From Methanobacteriota archaeon (GTDB lineage Archaea > Thermoplasmatota > Poseidoniia > Poseidoniales > Thalassarchaeaceae), in the NCBI GenBank assembly GCA_014240285.1, contig JAAZXI010000010.1:1-35792 (forward strand): a DNA stretch of 35,792 bases, in the 5' to 3' direction. Shown one piece after another: positions 9,472 through 17,923 of the stretch. The position numbers and the translations under genes are program-made. The notes below the pieces were generated by a model that was given only the letters and a program-made list of their open reading frames with translations, had not been told where the DNA came from and did no database searches. Position 1 is the first letter of the stretch. Every line of letters begins with the position of its first letter.

Positions 9472-10608
9472 ATGGCGGAGATGTGGATTTCAATGGGCCC
9501 CCAACATCCTATGACCCATGGACTGTGGACTCTCAAGATTAAGGTCGACGGCGAGACTGTTGTAGACACCGAACCCGATCTCGGCTACATCCACAGAGGC
9601 GTGGAGAAAATCTGCGAGGCGCGCGATTTCACCCAGATTACGACTTACTGCGACCGACTCTGCTACGCTAGCGCCAACACGTGGTCGCACGCCTACATCT
9701 ACGCCGCTGAAGACCTCCTCGGGGTCGAAGTACCTGAGCGAGCCGAGTACATCCGCTTGGTGGCAGTGGAACTGCAGCGCATCGCGAGTCACCTGATGTG
9801 GCTGGGGGCTTACGGGCCAGACATCGGTAATCTCTCGGTGATGGTATGGTGTCTGCGCGAGCGTGAGATGATGATGGATCTCCTACAGGAGCTGGGTGGT
9901 TCTCGGATGCATTACAACTTCCCTCGCATCGGCGGCGTAAAGCGCGACCTTCCTCACGGTTTCGCCCAGCGAGCCCGTGCCAAACTCAAGTTGTTCCTCA
10001 ATAGAATCCAAGAGTACGAGGCGCTGTTCGATGAGAGCACTGTATTCCTAGTTCGCAGTCAGGGAGTCGGTTACGCCAAGCCCGAGGAGATGATTAATCA
10101 CGGAGTCTCAGGTCCAAATCTCCGTGCTGGCGGAGTGAACTACGACATCCGCTGGGCTCACCCCTACTCGGTGTACAGTGAACTCGACTGGGCACCACCC
10201 GTCGAACGCTCATCAATCAAGGGAGCTGATTGCTATGACCGCTACAGGGTCAGGGTCGAGGAGATGCGCGTTAGCGCGTCTTTGGTGCTCCAAGCTCTCG
10301 ACAAGATGCCCGGCGGCGCTGACACCTACCATAATCCCGGAGACCCGATGATTATCGCCAAGGCACCCACTCGAGCCCCGGAGGGCACTACAGGGGCACA
10401 TCACTTCGAGGACAGTAGGGGTGAGTCGATGTTCTACATCGCCGGTGGAGGCGAGAGTCGAGGCAAGCAACCGTACAGAGTGTCGATACGTTCTCCCATG
10501 TTCATCACGATTCCATACGCGGCTAAGTGCATGATTGGCTACAAGGTCGCCGACATACCTGCCATCATGGGCTCCTTTGATCCATGCATAGGCGAGACTG
10601 ACAGGTGA
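9472..10608 (+). CDS. nuoD: Complex I 49 kDa subunit (NuoD)
   Basis: MGPQHPMTHGLWTLKIKVDGE, EPDLGYIHRGVEKICE, CDRLCYASA, ELQRIASHLMWLG, SFDPCIGETDR. Confidence 0.97.
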   Translation: MAEMWISMGPQHPMTHGLWTLKIKVDGETVVDTEPDLGYIHRGVEKICEARDFTQITTYCDRLCYASANTWSHAYIYAAEDLLGVEVPERAEYIRLVAVELQRIASHLMWLGAYGPDIGNLSVMVWCLREREMMMDLLQELGGSRMHYNFPRIGGVKRDLPHGFAQRARAKLKLFLNRIQEYEALFDESTVFLVRSQGVGYAKPEEMINHGVSGPNLRAGGVNYDIRWAHPYSVYSELDWAPPVERSSIKGADCYDRYRVRVEEMRVSASLVLQALDKMPGGADTYHNPGDPMIIAKAPTRAPEGTTGAHHFEDSRGESMFYIAGGGESRGKQPYRVSIRSPMFITIPYAAKCMIGYKVADIPAIMGSFDPCIGETDR

Positions 10609-10612
10609 TTTG

Positions 10613-12190
10613 ATGGCGAGCAGTGATTGGTTGGATATAGTTGGATGGTCAGACTCCTTCTGTAGTTGGTCGATGGACAACGTGCACGACATCCTGCCCT
10701 CTAGCGATATAGACATGCAAGTGACGATTCCGAGTACATGGGCTTGGCAGAATCCGATTACCATGGGTCCTATTTTCAACATGCAGAGCGGATTTGCTAG
10801 TATTCAACCAGCTCTTGAGTCCTTCATGCATGCCACCATCATGTGCACTGTTGTTTTTGGCATGATGATGACCACCATGCTGGCGATTCCGTACATCGAG
10901 AGAAAGTTCATCGGACGATTGATGGATAGGCTCGGTGCTACCACCACTCTCAGGAGCCTGTGGGTAGGCGAGAGTGGTGTCACTGCTGGCGAGTGGTGGA
11001 ATCAGTTGCCGTTCGGAATGGGAGCCCCCATCGGCTGGGTGGTGAACGCGCTCAATTCCACATGGGGGAACTCGCACGAGCTCGAGACGGTCGCGAGAGT
11101 GAACAACCGCAGTTACCATGGATATTGGTTCCTGCTTCCCGGTTTCTTCCAAGCCTTCGCCGATTTCATGAAGTTCGCGACTAAGGAGCACATCGTGCCG
11201 AAGAACGCTGACAAGGTGGTCTTTGAGGTCGCCCCGGTAATCATCATAGCGACCACTGTCATGGTGTTCGCATTCGTCCCGTTCGGACCGCATATTTACG
11301 CCGCCAACCCGGAACTCTCTCTACTCTTCATGATGGCGATATTCGGGATAGCTCCTCTAGGCGTATTCTTCGCCGGTTGGGCGTCAAACAACAAGTACAC
11401 GCTGATTGGGGGGATGCGCTCGGCAGCCCAACTCACCGCTTACGAGATACCTCTCTTGATTACGGTTCTCGGAGTCGCGGTGCTGAGTGGCTCGTTCAAC
11501 ATCATTGAAATCGTCGACTTCCAGATGGGACAGGACCAAGGTAATGTCTGGAACATCTTCCTGATGCCGCTTGGTGCCCTATTATTCCTAGTCACGATGA
11601 TTGCCGAGGTGGAGCGCATCCCGTTCGACATGCCCGAGGCCGAGGCCGAACTCGTAGAGGGCTGGTGGACCGAGTACGGAGGCATACGTTGGGGATTGAT
11701 GTTCGCAGCCGAGTACATGCGCTCGTACGCGGCATGCATCCTATTCGCTCTGTTCTTCCTAGGGGGTTGGGAGGCACCGTTCCAGCACACCCTCTCAGAC
11801 CTGCCTCTGGTAGGGGGTTTGATCTCTTTCGCGTTCTCACTCATTCCAGGCGTCGCATGGATTTTGCTCAAGGCATGGGGATTATTCGCTGTATTCGTTT
11901 GGATTCGCGCCTCCCTTCACAGAGTGAGAACTGATCAAATTCTTGAGTTCGGATGGCGCTACCTGCTACCTCTCTCGATGCTAAATCTCGTCATAGCCAT
12001 CGTCCTGCGTCTACAGTTCTGGACTGGTGAGCCATGGGCGCTTTGGGTCCCAGCAGCGATCACTCTGGTCTCTGGCGGGCTGTTCGTAGTACTGGCAATC
12101 GATGAGGACAAGGAAGCGCTGGAGGTCCAGCGCAGGCCATACAGCACTCAGGCTGTGGTCAAGGCGTCTCCAGGGAGTCACAGGGAGTAA
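10613..12190 (+). CDS. nuoH: Complex I subunit H with ~70-aa N-terminal extension and ~57-aa insert after the first amphipathic segment
   Basis: IPYIERKFIGRLMDRLG, LLPGFFQAFADFMKFATKEHIVPKNADKVVFEVAPV, AAQLTAYEIPLLITVLGV, EVERIPFDMPEAEAELVEGWWTEYGGIRWGLMFAAEYM. ATG at 10613 preferred over TTG at 10610; SD-like AGGTGAT upstream. Confidence 0.93.
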   Translation: MASSDWLDIVGWSDSFCSWSMDNVHDILPSSDIDMQVTIPSTWAWQNPITMGPIFNMQSGFASIQPALESFMHATIMCTVVFGMMMTTMLAIPYIERKFIGRLMDRLGATTTLRSLWVGESGVTAGEWWNQLPFGMGAPIGWVVNALNSTWGNSHELETVARVNNRSYHGYWFLLPGFFQAFADFMKFATKEHIVPKNADKVVFEVAPVIIIATTVMVFAFVPFGPHIYAANPELSLLFMMAIFGIAPLGVFFAGWASNNKYTLIGGMRSAAQLTAYEIPLLITVLGVAVLSGSFNIIEIVDFQMGQDQGNVWNIFLMPLGALLFLVTMIAEVERIPFDMPEAEAELVEGWWTEYGGIRWGLMFAAEYMRSYAACILFALFFLGGWEAPFQHTLSDLPLVGGLISFAFSLIPGVAWILLKAWGLFAVFVWIRASLHRVRTDQILEFGWRYLLPLSMLNLVIAIVLRLQFWTGEPWALWVPAAITLVSGGLFVVLAIDEDKEALEVQRRPYSTQAVVKASPGSHRE

Positions 12191-12202
12191 GGAGGTGAGG
12201 AG

Positions 12203-13171
12203 ATGAGTTACAAAGCAAACACCGGGCACCCCCATGCCACTCCCAATTTCAGGAACCTAATCATCCGCCCGATGTGGATGACCCTCAAGACTGCTCTCAG
12301 GACCGTACCATTCCTCGGTAGGCTGGCCATCCTCAGGAATGATTACCACGGCAAGTCCGCTGCCATGATAGATTCAACCACGCGAAAAAGGGTAGGCTTC
12401 GATCATCCGACCCTGTGGCAGAAGTTCTCTGCTGACCGCGAGTCCAGTGAGATCATGCCTTTCTTAGAGCGACCTGTGACTGTGATGTACCCGTACGAGC
12501 GCTTGGAAGACTTAGAACCGTGGCTGTTCGTCCCAGGCAACTACAACGGCCGCATAGGCATTATCTGGGAGACCTGCACTGCGTGCAAGGCGTGTGTCAG
12601 AGTCTGTCCCAATGACTGCTTGCACATGACCTCGGAAGTGAGAGTCAACGTCCTTGAGTTGGCTGAAGAGGGAGATGACTGGCACGGTTACGGAGAAGAA
12701 TTGGAGGAAGGGGGATATGCCGCGAGAGAGAAGGATGACTATGATGGGATTGCCTCGGGATTCGACCTCGTCAATTCCCATGCCGACGCCCCCGCGCAGT
12801 ATGACTTCGCCGAAGTCATCGAACTGACCGGCGACAAAGCGACGGTACGATGGTCAGACGGCTCGGGCATCGAGACCATAGATTCCAGCACTCTAAAGCC
12901 AGCCGAGCAGGACATTGTCTCGGGGCAAATTGACATCGGCAGATGCATGTTCTGCGGGTTGTGCGCCGAAGCATGTCCGTTCGAGTCTTTCTTCATGACC
13001 AACGAGTACGATGGTATGGCAGAGTTCTCGAGAGAGGAACTCTGGATGGATGCCAGCAGGACCCGTGTTCTCCCCGCAGTTCACCAGGAAAGAGTAGACA
13101 TGGAACTCGCCAAGCGCGCCGAGAAGGAACAGAAGAAACGTGACAGGAAGGCTGCAAGAGCGGAGGCCTAA
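12203..13171 (+). CDS. nuoI: Complex I subunit I (8Fe-ferredoxin type) with large insertion between the two 4Fe-4S motifs
   Basis: CTACKACVRVCPNDC and CMFCGLCAEACPFES; by position in the operon and motif identity NuoI, but inter-motif spacing is ~113 residues. Confidence 0.94.
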   Translation: MSYKANTGHPHATPNFRNLIIRPMWMTLKTALRTVPFLGRLAILRNDYHGKSAAMIDSTTRKRVGFDHPTLWQKFSADRESSEIMPFLERPVTVMYPYERLEDLEPWLFVPGNYNGRIGIIWETCTACKACVRVCPNDCLHMTSEVRVNVLELAEEGDDWHGYGEELEEGGYAAREKDDYDGIASGFDLVNSHADAPAQYDFAEVIELTGDKATVRWSDGSGIETIDSSTLKPAEQDIVSGQIDIGRCMFCGLCAEACPFESFFMTNEYDGMAEFSREELWMDASRTRVLPAVHQERVDMELAKRAEKEQKKRDRKAARAEA

Positions 13172-13173
13172 TC

Positions 13174-13437
13174 ATGGCATTCGACTTTGAAGCACTGGTG
13201 TTCGTCATATTGGCCGCGATTGCCATAGGAGGCGCCCTTGGATGCGTCTACTCCAGACGCGTCGCACACTCACTACTCTCGCTGATGATGACTTTCTTCG
13301 CCGTGGCCGGAGTCTTCGTGATGGCCAGTGCGGAGATGCTGGCAGCGATCCAGATTCTCGTCTACCTCGGATCGGTAATGCTCGTGGTCCAGTTCGGAGT
13401 CATGCTGACGCGTAAGCAGATACAGGAGGATGCCTGA
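13174..13437 (+). CDS. nuoJ1: Complex I subunit J, N-terminal half
   Basis: VFVILAAIAIGGALGCVYSRRVAHSLLSLMMTFFAVAGVFVMASAEMLAAIQILVYLGSVMLVVQFGVML matches NuoJ TM1-3; stop then immediate ATG of second half. Confidence 0.9.
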   Translation: MAFDFEALVFVILAAIAIGGALGCVYSRRVAHSLLSLMMTFFAVAGVFVMASAEMLAAIQILVYLGSVMLVVQFGVMLTRKQIQEDA

Positions 13438-13701
13438 ATGAGAGGTCTCTCCGCCCTCGCTCAGATTGGCTTACTCGTCTTCATGCTCGTGCTTCTTTCC
13501 GAGGTCATGTCTCACTCGATGTGGGGTGGATCGGGGAACGCCCCTTCTACCCTAGACTTCGCAGTGGCGTTGTTCGGCGAGTGGTGGCTGGCCACCGTGG
13601 TTCTAGGAGCTCTTCTCGCGATGGCGATGATCGGCGCGTCCTACTTGGTTCGCGACGAGCGCCTCGCCAATCTGATATGGGATATGGAGGGTGACCAATG
13701 A
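13438..13701 (+). CDS. nuoJ2: Complex I subunit J, C-terminal half
   Basis: Position between nuoJ1 and nuoK, two TM helices, 87 aa; split NuoJ arrangement. Confidence 0.75.
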   Translation: MRGLSALAQIGLLVFMLVLLSEVMSHSMWGGSGNAPSTLDFAVALFGEWWLATVVLGALLAMAMIGASYLVRDERLANLIWDMEGDQ

Positions 13702-14000
13702 TCGAGGCCAGTTGGATAGCTGGACTGGGAGTCATCCTGTTCAGCATCGGCCTGCTCGGCGCGTTCACCCGCAAGAACGCCATAGTGGTGCTCATGTGTA
13801 TCGAAGTGATGCTGAACGCGGCCAACCTGAACTTCGTGGCCGGAGCCAGCCACTACAGCGATGTCGACGGATGGGTGTTCACCGCCATCGCCATCGCCAT
13901 CGCCGCAGCAGAGGTCGCGATTGGTCTGGCCATCCTGCTTTCCCTTTACAGCACCCAGGAGACAATCTCCCTGGAAGATGCAAACATCCTGAAGAACTGA
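13698..14000 (+). CDS. nuoK: Complex I subunit K
   Basis: GVILFSIGLLGAFTRKNAIVVLMCIEVMLNAANLNFV...AIAIAAAEVAIGLAILLSLY is the NuoK signature with both membrane glutamates. Confidence 0.96.
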   Translation: MIEASWIAGLGVILFSIGLLGAFTRKNAIVVLMCIEVMLNAANLNFVAGASHYSDVDGWVFTAIAIAIAAAEVAIGLAILLSLYSTQETISLEDANILKN

Positions 14001-14009
14001 GGTGAGAGA

Positions 14010-16325
14010 GTGAGCGATACGAAGAACGAGTGGGAACTCTTGGTTCCGATTATACCATTTCTATTAGTCGCTCCATCGCTCAAATTCTTGGCCGGTTGGG
14101 AGTCCGTCGAAGCCGCCTTTCTCATCGTGGTCGTGCCTCTGCTTATCTTCCCTGCTATACTGGTCCTAGGGCAGTTGTACAACGGTAACGAGACTTGGAA
14201 AAACCGTTACAAAGAGGGCGGAATATTCGCCCTCGGATCGCTCGCCCTCTCGCTCAGCATCGCCATCTGGATACTCTACGACTACATCGTAGGTTCCGCC
14301 CACTTCGAAGCACATTCAGTAGTCGACCCATTCTCGTGGCTGACTTTCGATGTCATCGAGCAGACCGGCGCGCAATGGGAGGTCAGCACGGGCTTCACCG
14401 ACATCGGAGTCGGAGTCTGGATAGATTCAGTCACCCTGATGCTACTGTTCGTAGCCACCTTCCTGTGCTTCCTGATATGTTGGTTCAGTCTCGGCTACAT
14501 GAACACGGACAAGATCAACGAAGACAGCAACCATCGCTTCTACGGGGAGTTCGTACTGTTCGCCATCGGCATGTTCGGCATGGTGCTGGCTGACAACTTC
14601 CTGTGGCTATTCATTTTCTGGGAGATAATGGGGCTTTGCTCCTACCTTCTTATCGGCTTCTACTACTGGAAGGATAGCGCAGCCTACGCCGCCAAGAAGG
14701 CATTCTTGACCACTCGCGTGGGTGATGTGTTCCTGATGGTCGGCCTGCTGATACTCTACGACATCTACGGCTCTCTGGACTTCGCGGTAATCTTCGATGA
14801 CCCTTCAACCGGGGTTGGAGGTATGATGGTAGAATCTAGTGAGTTGTTCTGGGCTCTGTTGATGTTGTTCATCGGGGCAGTGGGCAAGTCGGCCCAGTTC
14901 CCACTCCATGTCTGGCTACCTGACGCCATGGAGGGCCCGACTCCTGTGTCCGCACTCATACACGCCGCGACCATGGTGAACGCCGGGCTTTACCTCGTTG
15001 TACGGATGGTGCCTTTCGTCGATATCCATGTCAACGGCGTCGCTGGCCTCGAGAATTTTGCCCTGATAGTCGCCTGGATTGGCGGCATCACGGCATTCAT
15101 GGCAGCAGCCATCGCATTCGTCCAGAATGACATCAAGAAGGTTCTAGCATACTCCACGATGAGCCAATTGGCCTACATCTTCACCGGTTTGGGCGCCGGT
15201 CTGTTGTTCCTCAACATCGGCGAGCATCACGCGGGTTACTTTGTCATAGGGGCCTCGATGTTCCACTTGTTCAACCACGCCATGGCCAAAGGCATGCTGT
15301 TCATGGCGAGCGGCTCAGTCATCCACGAGGTACACCACGCACACGACCACGTGCGCGAACTCAGCGACAAGTACAGCACCAACGAGGGCGACGATCACGG
15401 TGACTTCGACCCTCAGGACATGCGTATCATGGGCGGCCTAGCAGCTAGGATGCCAGTCACTGCGACGGCTATGATGCTCGGCTCGATGTCCATCATCGGT
15501 ATCCCACTCATTGGTGGCTTCTGGTCCAAGGAAGGCATCATCGCTGAGACTTGGGCCGCCTGTCTGCACGAGGAACCTTTGATGTTCGTCCCGGCCCTGT
15601 TGGTGCTGGCAACTGCCGGAATGACCGGTTTCTACATGACTCGGATGTGGTTGATGACTTTCGCCGGCCCGCCAAAGAGCGAGATCGTCGGACATGTCCA
15701 CGAGGCGACACCGTGGATCAAGGAGCCACTAATCATCCTCTCCGTCATCACCGCCCTCGGTGGCTTCGCCCTGGCTCTGTTCGGTGCGGTGGAATATCTC
15801 GGTGATCCTGAGTATGACCACCTCTCATTCCATGGCATCCTCTACACGCTAGAACATGCCTTCTTACCTGAAGACACAAATCTCAGGCTGGTTGGCTGGA
15901 CTACCATACTCATCGCCATGGTCATCGGTCCTGTGATGGCCTCGCGCATCCACGGTGGAAGGTTAATCGACGGCGTAGAGGCGAGTCCGCTAGTCTCATG
16001 GCTCGTCGACCTGTCAAGCAGATTTGGCTCGCAGGATGTCTCCGAACTCGCAGATTCTCAACTCGCTGAGGCACTTCAGAGGAGGCTGTACTTCGACGAC
16101 CTCTACGAGATAACTCTCGCCAAGACGGCGATTCCACTCGCAGGACTCTCGGCTTGGTTTGACAAGAACGTAATCGACGGAGTAATCAAACAGATAGAGT
16201 CCAATTCCGCATCAGGATCAGTTCAGGTCCGCAGAATCACCACGGGCAGTGCCCGTGACTACATCCTGATGGCTGCGGTCGGCATGCTCTCCATCTTCGC
16301 GTTGCTGTGGGGGGTGAGCGCTTGA
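14010..16325 (+). CDS. nuoL: Complex I subunit L
   Basis: FIFWEIMGLCSYLLIGFYYWKDSAAYAAKKAFLTTRVGDVFLMVG, GKSAQFPLHVWLPDAMEGPTPVSALIHAATMVNAG, KKVLAYSTMSQLAYIF. GTG start. Confidence 0.97.
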   Translation: MSDTKNEWELLVPIIPFLLVAPSLKFLAGWESVEAAFLIVVVPLLIFPAILVLGQLYNGNETWKNRYKEGGIFALGSLALSLSIAIWILYDYIVGSAHFEAHSVVDPFSWLTFDVIEQTGAQWEVSTGFTDIGVGVWIDSVTLMLLFVATFLCFLICWFSLGYMNTDKINEDSNHRFYGEFVLFAIGMFGMVLADNFLWLFIFWEIMGLCSYLLIGFYYWKDSAAYAAKKAFLTTRVGDVFLMVGLLILYDIYGSLDFAVIFDDPSTGVGGMMVESSELFWALLMLFIGAVGKSAQFPLHVWLPDAMEGPTPVSALIHAATMVNAGLYLVVRMVPFVDIHVNGVAGLENFALIVAWIGGITAFMAAAIAFVQNDIKKVLAYSTMSQLAYIFTGLGAGLLFLNIGEHHAGYFVIGASMFHLFNHAMAKGMLFMASGSVIHEVHHAHDHVRELSDKYSTNEGDDHGDFDPQDMRIMGGLAARMPVTATAMMLGSMSIIGIPLIGGFWSKEGIIAETWAACLHEEPLMFVPALLVLATAGMTGFYMTRMWLMTFAGPPKSEIVGHVHEATPWIKEPLIILSVITALGGFALALFGAVEYLGDPEYDHLSFHGILYTLEHAFLPEDTNLRLVGWTTILIAMVIGPVMASRIHGGRLIDGVEASPLVSWLVDLSSRFGSQDVSELADSQLAEALQRRLYFDDLYEITLAKTAIPLAGLSAWFDKNVIDGVIKQIESNSASGSVQVRRITTGSARDYILMAAVGMLSIFALLWGVSA

Positions 16326-17923
16326 TTGACGACCCCCTGTCAGTGATTACACTGGTCCCACTGGCAGTGGGACTACTCCTGATGATTCTCCCGAGAGTCC
16401 TGCCGGAGTCATCTGCAGAGGGGCTGATACGGGTTTCGAGGAACATCAGCATTGGCGTTGCCCTCGCAATAGCTGCAATCACTACCCTGCTTTTCCTCGG
16501 CCAGTGGGGCAGCATCGACTGGACCAATATCACCCAAGGTGGGTATGTTCTCCAGAACGAAGCGGTCGACCTCATTCCCGCTATTGGGGTGACCTGGAAG
16601 GTCGGAGCGGATGCCCTCTCCTTCCCGATGATTTGGCTGACTGCAATCCTCATACCAATCTCGATGCTGGTCGAATGGGACGCCAAGCGAGGGCATCTCT
16701 TCTTCCCACTGTTGCTGATTATGGAAAGCGCCCTACTGGGAGTATTCGTTGCTCTCGACCTATTCGTATTCTACGTATTCTGGGAGTTGACCCTGATCCC
16801 CATGTTCCTCCTGATACTGCTATGGGGTGGGGAGGATCGCCGCTATGCGGCGATGAAGTTCTTCATCTACACATTCACAGCCAGTGTCTTCATGCTCATC
16901 GGAATTCTCGTGATGTACTTCCATACTGACGCTATCACAGGTCTAGGGAGTCTGTCCGGCCACCACTTTGATCTCGTCGCGATGACAGCTCAGGATAACC
17001 TGATTCCGAGCGAGGGGCTGAGGCACTTCGTCTGGATTCTCTTGTTAATCGGATTCGCTACTAAGATGCCCAGCGTACCTGTGCACACTTGGTTGCCTGA
17101 TGCTCACGTCCAAGCCCCGACAGCAGGCTCAATGCTGCTGGCCGGAGTGATGTTGAAAATGGGAGCTTACGGATTCCTAAGAATCTCGATGACCGTATTC
17201 CCCGAGTCCACCATAGAGTTCGTTCCGCTACTAATCTTCCTCGGCATGGTCAGCCTAGTCTATGGAGCATGGGTGTGCATGGGACAGACCAACCTCAAGA
17301 GAATGGTTGCTTATTCCTCGGTCTCCCACATGGGCCTGATCTTCCTCGGCATTGCCACGATGCAGCCGTTGGGAATCGCAGGCGCTCTGTTCATGATGTT
17401 CGCTCATGGAATAATCAGTCCGCTGCTGTTCGCTGTGGCTGGGGCGTTCAAGCACCACTACCACACTCTGGAAATCGGCTCGATGCGCGGCATCGCACAC
17501 CACAGCCCGTGGCTGGCTGCCCACATGATGCTCGGTTGGATGGCCAGCCTAGGGCTGCCTCTCTTAGCCGGCTTCGTCGCTGAGGTTGCCATTCTGATAG
17601 CATTCTGGATGACCTACGGCTGGTTGGTGCTTCTGCCCGCGCTGACCCTCATCGTCACCGCAGCCTACTACCTAAATTCAATGCAGAGGACAATCTTTGA
17701 GTCCAACGACCCGGATCAGGGAATCCTCCCGGACACCCTGCATGGCGAGAATCCGAGTGACCTGACATGGCACGAGAACGCCGGGATGCTGACTCTCGCA
17801 GCGATGACTGCGCTGTTCGGCATCATGCCTTTCATCTTCTGGGACATGATGTCGGACTGGAGTTCAGGAATCATCATCAACACCATGATCGAAGCCATGC
17901 AAACGCAGGAGTGGAGTCCATGA
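16322..17923 (+). CDS. nuoM: Complex I subunit M
   Basis: FYVFWELTLIPMFLLILLWGG, TKMPSVPVHTWLPDAHVQAPTAGSMLLAGVMLKMGAYG, LKRMVAYSSVSHMG. TTG start at 16322 overlaps the nuoL stop (TTGA) and follows GGGGTGAG. Confidence 0.94.
   Translation: MIDDPLSVITLVPLAVGLLLMILPRVLPESSAEGLIRVSRNISIGVALAIAAITTLLFLGQWGSIDWTNITQGGYVLQNEAVDLIPAIGVTWKVGADALSFPMIWLTAILIPISMLVEWDAKRGHLFFPLLLIMESALLGVFVALDLFVFYVFWELTLIPMFLLILLWGGEDRRYAAMKFFIYTFTASVFMLIGILVMYFHTDAITGLGSLSGHHFDLVAMTAQDNLIPSEGLRHFVWILLLIGFATKMPSVPVHTWLPDAHVQAPTAGSMLLAGVMLKMGAYGFLRISMTVFPESTIEFVPLLIFLGMVSLVYGAWVCMGQTNLKRMVAYSSVSHMGLIFLGIATMQPLGIAGALFMMFAHGIISPLLFAVAGAFKHHYHTLEIGSMRGIAHHSPWLAAHMMLGWMASLGLPLLAGFVAEVAILIAFWMTYGWLVLLPALTLIVTAAYYLNSMQRTIFESNDPDQGILPDTLHGENPSDLTWHENAGMLTLAAMTALFGIMPFIFWDMMSDWSSGIIINTMIEAMQTQEWSP

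Noticed and set aside
10213-11293. Long antisense ORFs (189 aa and 214 aa) opposite nuoD/nuoH
   Set aside because: Shadow ORFs of GC-rich coding sequence; Arg/His-rich translations with no family pattern.
13438-13701. Split nuoJ as a frameshift or sequencing error
   Set aside because: Stop and new ATG abut cleanly, and a split NuoJ (J1/J2) is known in other archaeal complex I/Fpo operons, so treated as genuine.
17767-17919. Upstream extension of the nuoN ORF (start at 17767)
   Set aside because: Overlaps nuoM in another frame with low-complexity Arg/His-rich sequence; the ATGA overlap at 17920 is the natural start.
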